Positions 1 to 6,333 of a DNA stretch of 64,000 nt are shown piece after piece; the first letter of the stretch is position 1, and the number at the start of each line of letters is the position of its first letter. The notes beneath the pieces were generated by a model, which was given only the letters and a program-made list of their open reading frames with translations, did no database searches and was not told where the DNA came from. The position numbers and the translations under genes were made by a program. The DNA is taken from assembly GCF_934643405.1 (NCBI RefSeq), contig NZ_CAKUCL010000005.1, positions 1 to 64,000 of the forward strand, written 5' to 3'. This stretch comes from an uncultured Actinoplanes sp. (GTDB taxonomy: Bacteria > Actinomycetota > Actinomycetes > Mycobacteriales > Micromonosporaceae).

Positions 1-117
1 ACTCCGCTTCCTACTTCTTGATCAACACACCCTTGACACCCACCTGCATCGCCTAACTGAGCGGCGTTGGGACTAGAGGATGTCTTCAAAGGATCATGAC
101 GGTGGATGATGTACGGC

Positions 118-490
118 GTGATCCGCCGGTATGAGCTGACCGATGCCGAGTGAAATCGTTGTCACCGCATCTGCCGTCGGCGGTGACGGGTGGTCGTCCT
201 CGCGAGGACGACCGCCATGTCCTCAACGGCGTTGTCCGGAAGATCCGCTCGGGTGCACCCTGGCCTGACGTGCCCGCCCCCCAACGGCTCCCATGCTCAC
301 CGCCGCCCCGGGCACAGGCCGATGCGAACGTCGACAACGACTGGATGGTCCCGGTCGACTCGACGATCGTGCGCGCCCATCAGCACGCCGCCGGCGCAAA
401 AGGGGGCGGCCGGAAACGGGCGAATCGGATCACGCCCTCGGACCATCTCGGAGTGCTACGACAACGCCCGGCGCCGCCATCGCTCCCGCA
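118..490 (+). pseudogene. IS5-family transposase remnant
   Basis: Translated pieces match the DDE transposases of the IS5 group. The start reads VIRRYELTDAE from a GTG at 118. A TGA at 151-153 stands where the family has Trp. The reading then continues in another frame as GGRPREDDRHVLNGVVRKI and SGAPWPDVPA, followed by the catalytic-core piece VPVDSTIVRAHQHAAGAKGG near 350-405. Roughly 30 residues between these blocks are missing, as is the whole C-terminal half. A short stretch near 450-500 (YDNARRRHR, TPRQAL) resembles an IS3-type transposase C-terminus and may come from a second element. No intact terminal inverted repeats were found. Bases 1-117 hold no gene I can support. Inactive. Confidence 0.75.
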
Positions 491-529
491 CCCCGCGGCA
501 GGCCTTGACAGAAGTCGATGCCGATCGTC

Positions 530-553
530 GAATGTTACCTGGAGGTAACATTC
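530..553. promoter_or_regulatory. Perfect 24-bp palindrome covering the RBS of the secreted hydrolase
   Basis: GAATGTTACC-TGGA-GGTAACATTC has two perfect 10-bp arms and ends one base before the ATG at 554. The Shine-Dalgarno GGAGGT (541-546) lies in the loop and right arm. The DNA form looks like a TetR- or MarR-type operator (GTTACC/GGTAAC half-sites). As RNA it would hide the ribosome-binding site. Which of the two is used cannot be told from sequence. Confidence 0.7.
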
Positions 554-1969
554 ATGATCGCCTTCGTCGCCGCTCTCGCCCTGCTCATCCCCGCCGCCGC
601 CCCCGCGACCGCCGTCCCGGTCCCGGCCGCCGCCGTCCCGGCCGCCGCGGTCCCCGCCGCCGCACCCGTCTGCGACGCCCCCGCCCCCAGTACCACCCAG
701 CCGGGATATCTGGTCGCCGACCCGGACTGCGAGCCGGACGGTACGCCGTTCACCGCACTCCCCGGCGCCACCGCCCACACCGGGATCACCGCCGGCACCG
801 CGTACCGCATCGAGGTGCCGGACCGCTGGAACGGCCGTCTGGTGATCTTCGCGCACGGGTATCGCGGTACCGGCACGACGGTCTACGTGAGCAATCCGTC
901 ACTGCGGGCCCACTACGTTGCGCGAGGCTTCGCGTGGGCTGCCTCCAGCTACGCGACCAACGGGTACGACGTGCAGCAGGGCGTCGTGGACTCGTACGCC
1001 CTGATCGCCCTCTTCCGCTCGGTCACCGGCAAGGCCGCCCGGCAGGTGCTGATGACCGGGGACTCGATGGGCGGGCACGTCACCGGGGTGGCGATCGAGC
1101 GGTATCCGCGCGCGTTCGCGGGCGCGCTGCCGACCTGCGGCGTCCTGGGCGACAAGGAACTGTTCGACTACTTCCTGGACGCGAACGTCACGGCCGCCGC
1201 GCTGGCCGGCGTCCGCATCGGCTTCCCCCTGCAACCTCCGGCGGACTACCCCACCGTCTGGCGTACGGAAGTCAGCCGCATCCTCCCCCGGCTCGGCCTG
1301 ACCGTGGGTGCCCCGCCGGCGCTGACCCCGGCCGGGCGCACCTGGAGTGACGTGGTGGAGCGGCGCTCGGGCGGCGAGCGGCCCGGGTTCGACAGCGCCT
1401 TCGCCTACTGGAACGCGGCCCGCGCCCTGGCCCCGCTCACCGACCTGCCGTTCCTGTTCGGGGTGTGGCCCGGCCTGACCGGTGGCACCGCCGGGATCGC
1501 CACGGGCAACGTCACCGACAACCGGTTCACGTTCTACCGCAGCACCTCGGGCCTGCTGCCCTCGCCGGCCGAGTGGCGCCTCAACGCCTCGGTCCTGCGG
1601 GTGCGCCCGGCGCCCGGCGCCACCGGCATCCCGCGCATCGACGGCCGGCCGCCCGTCCCGGTGCTCTCGATGCACGACATCGGCGATCTCTTCGTGCCTT
1701 TCTCGATGGAGCAGACGTACGCCCGGGAGGTCGCGCTGCACGGCCGGAGCCACTTGCTGGTGACCCGGGCGATCCGCGGCGTCGGCCACTGCGACTTCAC
1801 CGCAGCCGAGCGCCAGGAGGCCTTCGACGACCTGGTGACCTGGGTGGACACCGGCCACCGCCCGGCCGGCGACGCGATCCTGTCCCCGCGCACGGTGGCA
1901 GCCGCCGACTTCGGATGCCGCTACACCAGAGGCACCCACCCGGCCTGGTCGGCCCCGCCCTGCCCGTAG
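554..1969 (+). CDS. Secreted alpha/beta hydrolase
   Basis: Predicted exported serine hydrolase of 471 residues; substrate unknown. The ATG at 554 is preferred because GGAGGT lies 7 bases upstream and because it begins directly with a Sec signal peptide (MIAFVAALALLIP, then an Ala/Pro/Val-rich stretch to about residue 40). The nucleophile elbow is GDSMGG, followed by HVTGVAIERYP. A late GVGHCDF probably supplies the catalytic His, and HDIGDLFVPF probably carries the acid. The mature N-terminus is a low-complexity Ala-Val-Pro segment. The next gene is 133 bp downstream on the same strand. The palindrome over its RBS suggests tight control. It resembles secreted hydrolases annotated only at superfamily level; an esterase or polyester-type activity is possible but not shown. 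Confidence 0.8.
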   Translation: MIAFVAALALLIPAAAPATAVPVPAAAVPAAAVPAAAPVCDAPAPSTTQPGYLVADPDCEPDGTPFTALPGATAHTGITAGTAYRIEVPDRWNGRLVIFAHGYRGTGTTVYVSNPSLRAHYVARGFAWAASSYATNGYDVQQGVVDSYALIALFRSVTGKAARQVLMTGDSMGGHVTGVAIERYPRAFAGALPTCGVLGDKELFDYFLDANVTAAALAGVRIGFPLQPPADYPTVWRTEVSRILPRLGLTVGAPPALTPAGRTWSDVVERRSGGERPGFDSAFAYWNAARALAPLTDLPFLFGVWPGLTGGTAGIATGNVTDNRFTFYRSTSGLLPSPAEWRLNASVLRVRPAPGATGIPRIDGRPPVPVLSMHDIGDLFVPFSMEQTYAREVALHGRSHLLVTRAIRGVGHCDFTAAERQEAFDDLVTWVDTGHRPAGDAILSPRTVAAADFGCRYTRGTHPAWSAPPCP

Positions 1970-2102
1970 ACAGCCATCGCCGCGCGCCTCCGCGGATCGG
2001 GTGGCCGCTCTCCCGCGGGCGATGGCCCTGCCGGCTGCCTTCACGCTGCCGGGCCGCATCGGACACCTGAGCCGCCACCGGCGCGGCCGGTACCGTACGC
2101 AG

Positions 2103-2612
2103 ATGCCGATCTCCCCCTACATCGCCCGGTTACGCTCGCACATCGGGCATGACCTGCTGCTGCTGCCGAGCGTCAGCGCCGTGGTCCGCAACGCGGCCGG
2201 CGAGATCCTGCTGGCGCGGCGCTCGGACAACGGACGCTGGTCGCTGCCGGCCGGCATCCTGGACCCGGGCGAGCAGCCGGCCGACGCGGTGCTGCGCGAG
2301 GTGCTCGAGGAGACCGGCGTGGTCGCGCAGATCGAGCGGGTCGGCGGGCTGGCGTCGCATCCGGTGGTCTATCCCAACGGCGACACGTGCGAGTACCTGG
2401 ACGTGTGGTTCCGCTGCCGGGCGGCCGGCGGCGAGGCGCGCGTCAACGACGACGAGTCGACCGAGGTGGGATGGTTCGCGCCGGACCGGCTCCCCGACCT
2501 CGACGACTGGGCGCGGCTGCGGATCGCGACCGCGCTGACCGACGACGACACCGCCTGGTATGCCCCGCCCGGCACCCGCCACCCGGCCCTCCACCAGCCG
2601 GACGCGCTCTGA
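2103..2612 (+). CDS. NUDIX hydrolase
   Basis: A 169-residue NUDIX-fold phosphohydrolase that would cleave a nucleoside diphosphate linked to another group. The Nudix box is complete: [20 protein letters not shown] followed by TGV, with the metal-binding REVLEE glutamates present. The N-terminal [18 protein letters not shown] strand precedes it, as in ADP-ribose pyrophosphatase-like members. Start ATG 2103 gives [15 protein letters not shown], a common N-terminus for actinobacterial NUDIX proteins of this size. No strong Shine-Dalgarno is visible. Exact substrate unknown. Confidence 0.88.
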   Translation: MPISPYIARLRSHIGHDLLLLPSVSAVVRNAAGEILLARRSDNGRWSLPAGILDPGEQPADAVLREVLEETGVVAQIERVGGLASHPVVYPNGDTCEYLDVWFRCRAAGGEARVNDDESTEVGWFAPDRLPDLDDWARLRIATALTDDDTAWYAPPGTRHPALHQPDAL

Positions 2613-2662
2613 GAATTCCCTGCTCAACGCGGATTTCGGGTGTGACACAGGACTCCCTGGAA

Positions 2663-2675
2663 CCGGAATTTCCGG
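2663..2675. promoter_or_regulatory. Short palindrome upstream of rpmE2
   Basis: CCGGAATTTCCGG is a perfect 13-bp palindrome about 60 bp before the L31 start, in a stretch less GC-rich than its surroundings. It may be an operator. It does not match the TGAAAA/TTTTCA pattern I know for actinobacterial Zur boxes, so zinc control is not supported. Confidence 0.3.
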
Positions 2676-2734
2676 CCCCCGGTCGTCGTTTCGTCCACAG
2701 CGCGACGACGCGCCCTTCGGAAAGGATCCAAACC

Positions 2735-2986
2735 GTGAAGCAGGGCATCCACCCGCAGTACCGCCCCGTCGTCTACCGCGACCGCAACGCCGACTACGCG
2801 TTCCTCACCAAGTCGACCGCCACCAGCGAGAAGACCATCGAGTGGACCGACGGCAACACGTACCCCGTGATCGACGTGCAGATCTCGGCCGCCAGCCACC
2901 CGTTCTGGACCGGCCGTCAGCGTCTGATGGACGAGGCTGGCCGCGTCGAGAAGTTCCGGGCCAAGTACGCCAAGTTCCAGAAGTAA
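2735..2986 (+). CDS. rpmE2: 50S ribosomal protein L31 type B
   Basis: An 83-residue ribosomal protein of the large-subunit central protuberance. [16 protein letters not shown] and the SHPFWTG motif are diagnostic of L31. The CxxC zinc-binding cysteines of the type A protein are absent, so this is the zinc-independent type B paralogue. GTG 2735 is chosen because it begins exactly at the family N-terminus and follows GGAAAGG at about 10 bases. In many bacteria type B L31 replaces type A during zinc starvation. Here it stands alone, without the usual zinc-regulated neighbours and without a recognisable Zur box. It ends four bases before the convergent GMC gene. Confidence 0.95.
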   Translation: MKQGIHPQYRPVVYRDRNADYAFLTKSTATSEKTIEWTDGNTYPVIDVQISAASHPFWTGRQRLMDEAGRVEKFRAKYAKFQK

Positions 2987-2990
2987 CTCA

Positions 2991-4613
2991 TCAGTTCCAC
3001 CTCAGGGCGCCGGGTGCGCCGGCCGGGACGGCCGGATGCCCCGGCGCTCGTGGTTTCACCCGCCGGTACGGCTCACCCGGCGCGGGCCGCGGGTCCGGCT
3101 GCCCCTTGTCGGGCCACATCGCCAGCGCCCGCTCGGCGAGCGCCGTGATCGTCAGCGACGGGTTCACACCGAGGTTGCTCGTCACCGCGGATCCGTCGAT
3201 CACGTGCAGGCCCGGATACCCGTACAGCCGGTGGTAGGGGTCGATCACCGTCCCGATCCCGCAGCCACCGAGAAGGTGCCCGGTCACCGGCCGCTCGACG
3301 AGTTCGGTGACCGAGCCGAGCGGCACGCCGTCGATCTTCTCGGCCAGGCGTCTCGCGACGTCGTGCGCGGCGGGCACCCACACCGGGTTCGGCTCGCCGA
3401 TGCCCTGCCTGGTGCGCAGACGGCCTCGCTTGCGGTACACGGTGATCGAGTTGTCCAGCGCCTGCATGGCGAGCAGCACGACGGTCTCCTCGGACCACCG
3501 TCGTGGCCAGGCCAGGAGCCGCAGGTCACGGCGGTTGCGCACCAGTTCCCGTACGGCCGTGGCCGCGCGCGACCTCCCGCCGGGGTCGTCGACCAGGACC
3601 GTGGCCAGCAGCGCCAGCAGGTTGCTGCCCTTGCCGTACCGGACGGGTTCTATATGTGTTGACTCGTCAACATGGACCGATGAAGTAATGGCGACGCCCC
3701 GGCTGAAGTCTTCGCCGCGGCGCCGGGTGCGCGCGCCGATGATGGATTCGGAATTCGTGCGGGTCAGTTCGCCCAGCCGTGGCGAGATCTTCGGCAGGCT
3801 GGTGGCGCGCAGCCGGTGCAGCAGCCGTTGCGTCCCGAGCGCCCCCGCCGCGAAGATCACCTGCTCGGCCGTGAGGTCACGTCGGGTCACGCCCCCGGCC
3901 CGGCGGACACGAACCGTGAAGCCCCCGCCGTCACGCGGCCGCACGTCGGTGACCGTCGACATCGGCAGGACGGTCGTGCCGGCCCGCTCGGCCAGGTACA
4001 GGTAGTTCTTGACCAGCGTGTTCTTCGCGCCGACCCGGCATCCGGTCATGCACGCTCCGCAGAAGGTGCAGGCTTGGCGTTCCGGTCCCGCGCCTCCGAA
4101 GAACGGATCGGCGCCTGCCTGGAAAAGCACTCCCACCGGCGTACGGGACATGGTCTTCTCGACGCCGAGGTCCTGAGCCACCGCCCGCAGTGCCCGGTCG
4201 GCCGCGGTGGTGGCCGGGTTCAGGGTGACGCCCAGCATGCGTTTCGCCTGGTCGTAGGCCCAGGCCAGTTCGTCGGCCCAGTCGGTGATCGACGCCCATC
4301 GCGGATCGGCGTAGAACGAGGCGGGCGGTTCGTAGAGCGTGTTCGCATACCCGAGCGACCCGCCGCCGACGCCTGCGCCCGACATGACCAGCACGTCGTC
4401 GAGCAGCGTCAGCCGCAGGATGCCGAAGCAGCGCAGGGCCGGCGCGTACAGATAGCGGCGCAGCCGCCAGGACGTCTCCGGCAGCTCGTCGTCCGCGAAC
4501 CGCCGCCCCGCCTCGACGACCGCGACCCGGTAGCCCTTCTCGGTGAGGCGAAGCGCGCTGACGCTGCCACCGAACCCCGACCCGATGACGACGACGTCGT
4601 AGTCAAGCGCCAT
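2991..4613 (-). CDS. GMC-type oxidoreductase, cholesterol-oxidase-like (ChoD family)
   Basis: A 540-residue FAD enzyme predicted to oxidise a secondary alcohol or sterol-like hydroxyl to a ketone. The N-terminal dinucleotide-binding motif is DVVVIGSGFGGSVSALRL; GAGVGGGSLGYAN follows. The cysteine cluster ACTFCGACMTGCRVGAKNT is shared with ChoD-like actinobacterial GMC proteins. The C-terminus has HLLGGCGIG, VIDGSAVTSNLGVNPSLTI and the GMC_oxred_C fold. ATG 4613 begins MALDYDVVVIG, the family N-terminus. It is transcribed divergently from the alpha/beta hydrolase at 4663 from a 49-bp spacer filled by nested inverted repeats. A run of codons for residues about 309-322 is unusually A/T-ending and contains a palindrome like the operator (see that entry). 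Confidence 0.88.
   Translation of the reverse strand: MALDYDVVVIGSGFGGSVSALRLTEKGYRVAVVEAGRRFADDELPETSWRLRRYLYAPALRCFGILRLTLLDDVLVMSGAGVGGGSLGYANTLYEPPASFYADPRWASITDWADELAWAYDQAKRMLGVTLNPATTAADRALRAVAQDLGVEKTMSRTPVGVLFQAGADPFFGGAGPERQACTFCGACMTGCRVGAKNTLVKNYLYLAERAGTTVLPMSTVTDVRPRDGGGFTVRVRRAGGVTRRDLTAEQVIFAAGALGTQRLLHRLRATSLPKISPRLGELTRTNSESIIGARTRRRGEDFSRGVAITSSVHVDESTHIEPVRYGKGSNLLALLATVLVDDPGGRSRAATAVRELVRNRRDLRLLAWPRRWSEETVVLLAMQALDNSITVYRKRGRLRTRQGIGEPNPVWVPAAHDVARRLAEKIDGVPLGSVTELVERPVTGHLLGGCGIGTVIDPYHRLYGYPGLHVIDGSAVTSNLGVNPSLTITALAERALAMWPDKGQPDPRPAPGEPYRRVKPRAPGHPAVPAGAPGALRWN
3648..3689. promoter_or_regulatory. Rare-codon island with an operator-like palindrome inside the GMC gene
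   Basis: In 14 consecutive codons of the minus-strand gene, ten end in A or T (ATT, ACT, TCA, CAT, GTT, TCA, ACA, CAT, ATA, GAA), in a genome that otherwise avoids them. Within the run, 3657-3672 is the perfect palindrome TGTTGACTCGTCAACA. Its TGTTGAC/GTCAACA half-sites are the same as those of the intergenic operator at 4632-4652, but with a 2-bp spacer instead of 5. It may be an intragenic regulator site. Confidence 0.45.
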
Positions 4614-4623
4614 GGGCGTACGG

Positions 4624-4652
4624 TGACATCGTTGTTGACGCGATGTCAACAA
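4624..4652. promoter_or_regulatory. Nested operators in the divergent GMC/hydrolase promoter
   Basis: TTGTTGAC-N5-GTCAACAA (4632-4652) has perfect 8-bp arms. Overlapping it, TGACATCG (4624-4631) pairs with CGATGTCA (4641-4648). A TTGACA -35-like hexamer on the minus strand lies in the right arm. The right arm abuts the AAGGAGG ribosome-binding site (4651-4657) of the hydrolase. The form is typical of a TetR-family dimer site. A related site is at 5986-6006. Confidence 0.65.
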
Positions 4653-4662
4653 GGAGGCCGGC

Positions 4663-5976
4663 GTGCATCACCACAGGCAGGGAAGCGGCAGCCCGCTGGT
4701 CCTGATCCACGGTTTGGGCAGCCGGTGGCAGGTGTGGCGCCCGGTGCTGGACGCCGTGGCCGAACACCATGACGTGATCGCCATAGACCTGCCCGGCTTC
4801 GGCGAGTCCCCACCGGACGAGTCCCCCGAGGCTGCGGTGACGCCGGAGGCGCCGTCGCACGCTCCCGGTTCGGTGCCGTACCTGGCGGATCGGGTCGCCG
4901 CGTTCCTGGCCGCCGAGGGGATCGAGCGGCCGGCGTTCGGCGGCAGTTCGCTGGGCGGCGGCGTCGCGCTCGAGCTGGCGCGGCGCGGCCTCGCGCGTGC
5001 CGTCGTCGCCTTCTCGCCGGTCGGCTTCTTCCACGCGGCCGGGGCCACCTGGTGCCGGGCGGTCCTGGCAGGCGCGCGAGTCGGCGGGAAAGCGCTTGCT
5101 CCGCTGCTGCCACCCATGTTGTCCACCCGGGCCGGCCGCATCGCCCTGTGTGGACTCTTCTACGCCCGGCCGGGATCACTCGACGCCGCCGAGTGCCTCG
5201 CGGACGCCCGCGCGCTGATCAACGCACCCGGATTCGGCCCGGCCTGCCGGGCGATCGGCTCATGGCGGCTGACCGTCCATCAAGTCGAGTCAAGTCAACT
5301 CAAGTCAATTCAACGTGCGTCCATTCAACGTGCGTTCACTCAACGTGCGTCCACTCAACGTGCGTCCACTCAACGTACGTCCACTCAACGTGCGTCAACT
5401 GAGGGTGCGCCGACGTGCCGCCCTGCGGGCGTCACCAACAGTGGAGCAGCTGGCGAGCGGGCCGATGCGCAGGTCGGCGAACGGACCGATGTGCAGACCG
5501 AAGGACGGACCGATACGCACGGCAGCGAACGGACCGACGCACAGACCGAAGGGCGGCCCGGTGTGCACGGCAGCGAACGCACCGACGCACAGACCAAAGG
5601 ACGGACCGATACGCACCGCAGCGAACGCACCGACGCACAAACCACAGAGCGGCCCGATACGCACCGCAGCGAACGCACCGACGCACAGACCACAGGGCGG
5701 ACCGATGTGCACGGCAACGAACGGACCGACGTGCAGACGAAACGGCGGACTGAAGCGCAGGCCAGCGCGACGGCCGGACCGGTAGCCCGCAGCGCGATCG
5801 CTGTGCCGGTCACGATCGCCTGGGGAACACGGGATCTTGTCCTTCCCCATTGGCAGGCCGCCCGGGCACGCGCCCTCCTCCCCCACGCGCGCCATGTGAC
5901 GTTGCGCGGGTGCGGGCACCTCCCGTTCGCCGACGACCCAGCGGCCTGCGTGCGGGTGCTGCTCGAAACGACCTGA
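4663..5976 (+). CDS. Alpha/beta hydrolase interrupted by an in-frame tandem-repeat insertion
   Basis: A 437-residue protein built from a normal alpha/beta hydrolase of about 260 residues plus a hydrophilic insert. The first part has the oxyanion segment LVLIHGLGSRWQVW (12-25), IDLPGFGES (41-49) and the nucleophile elbow GGSSLGGG with Ser96. The last part has VPVTIAWGTRDLVLP with catalytic Asp391 and LRGCGHLPFADDP with His419. Between them, about residues 205-379 are pentapeptide repeats of the QRAST type and then 16-residue repeats of the ERTDAQTEGRTDTHGS type. The insert lies between the cap region and the strand bearing Asp391, so the active site could still assemble if it loops out. GTG 4663 follows AAGGAGG at 5 bases. 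The neighbours suggest it cleaves the ester made by the downstream monooxygenase. Confidence 0.85.
   Translation: MHHHRQGSGSPLVLIHGLGSRWQVWRPVLDAVAEHHDVIAIDLPGFGESPPDESPEAAVTPEAPSHAPGSVPYLADRVAAFLAAEGIERPAFGGSSLGGGVALELARRGLARAVVAFSPVGFFHAAGATWCRAVLAGARVGGKALAPLLPPMLSTRAGRIALCGLFYARPGSLDAAECLADARALINAPGFGPACRAIGSWRLTVHQVESSQLKSIQRASIQRAFTQRASTQRASTQRTSTQRASTEGAPTCRPAGVTNSGAAGERADAQVGERTDVQTEGRTDTHGSERTDAQTEGRPGVHGSERTDAQTKGRTDTHRSERTDAQTTERPDTHRSERTDAQTTGRTDVHGNERTDVQTKRRTEAQASATAGPVARSAIAVPVTIAWGTRDLVLPHWQAARARALLPHARHVTLRGCGHLPFADDPAACVRVLLETT
5310..5399 (+). repeat. 15-bp tandem repeat, six units
   Basis: Six contiguous 15-bp units of TCAACGTGCGTCCAC with one to three substitutions each, starting at 5310, 5325, 5340, 5355, 5370 and 5385. 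They are preceded at 5281-5310 by three looser 10-bp units beginning CAAGTC. The 15-bp period keeps the hydrolase frame and encodes QRAST-like pentapeptides. Base composition is clearly less GC-rich than the flanking gene. Confidence 0.95.
5479..5760 (+). repeat. 48-bp tandem repeat, nearly six units
   Basis: Units start at 5479, 5527, 5575, 5623, 5671 and 5719 (the last incomplete). Each begins GAACGSACCGA and splits into two related 24-bp halves, GAACGGACCGAYGTGCAGAC-type and GGACGGACCGATACGCAC-type. The period is a multiple of three, so the frame is kept. Units run directly into each other with no spacers, which excludes a CRISPR array. The repeat contains no stop codon in several frames, which explains overlapping spurious reading frames on both strands. 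Confidence 0.95.
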
Positions 5977-5985
5977 CACTGTCCA

Positions 5986-6017
5986 CTGTTGGCACGCCGC
6001 CAACAGGCTGCTAGGTT
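5986..6017 (+). promoter_or_regulatory. Promoter with operator over its -35 box (repeat ORF/monooxygenase operon)
   Basis: CTGTTGGC-N5-GCCAACAG (5986-6006) has perfect 8-bp arms and the same geometry as the 4632-4652 operator; the shared core is TGTTGRC-N5-GYCAACA. Inside it lies TTGGCA (5989-5994), a -35-like box, followed after 17 bases by TAGGTT (6012-6017), a -10-like box. A repressor bound here would block the operon starting at 6046. Confidence 0.6.
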
Positions 6018-6045
6018 CGGCCGTACCTTCCCAAGGCGGTCCAGG

Positions 6046-6333
6046 ATGAGTCCGTTCTACGAAGCCTTCACCATGTGCACCGAGTTCCAAGAGACCCTCG
6101 CGCGGCGACCAGACGGGATCGCGCGGCCGGTGAACGAGGTCGCGTGGCCGGACGAGAACGCGCAGCCGCCGGACGAGATCGCGCGGCTGAACGGGATCGC
6201 GCACCGGCCGGACGCGATCGCGCGGCGCCCGGGTGACATCGTGCGGCGCCCGCCCGCCGGTAATCTGGGCACACTGCGCCGCCGCGCCATGCGCAGCCAA
6301 TACCGCCACCGGATCGGGGCGTTGGCCGGGTGA
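6046..6333 (+). CDS. Heptad-repeat small protein coupled to the monooxygenase
   Basis: A 95-residue ORF of unknown function. After MSPFYEAFTMCTEFQETLA come about seven imperfect 6-7-residue repeats around RPDEIAR (for example RPDGIA, PPDEIA, RPDAIA, RPGDIV), then a basic tail RRRAMRSQYRHR. ATG 6046 follows AAGGCGG at 6 bases and lies about 22-28 bases after the predicted transcription start. Its stop overlaps the GTG of the monooxygenase as GTGA (6330-6333), the classic arrangement for translational coupling, which argues that it is translated. It has no membrane segment or signal peptide. It could be a small partner or stabiliser of the oxygenase, or only a coupling leader. I recognise no family. 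Confidence 0.55.
   Translation: MSPFYEAFTMCTEFQETLARRPDGIARPVNEVAWPDENAQPPDEIARLNGIAHRPDAIARRPGDIVRRPPAGNLGTLRRRAMRSQYRHRIGALAG

Noticed and set aside
5310..5760. Regular repeats that could suggest a CRISPR array
   Set aside because: Units are contiguous without spacers, have periods of 15 and 48 bp, and continue the hydrolase reading frame.
5385..5813. Cys/Val/Arg-rich minus-strand reading frame across the hydrolase repeats
   Set aside because: It is only the complement of the 48-bp repeats, which lack stops in several frames; there is no ribosome-binding site and no family match.
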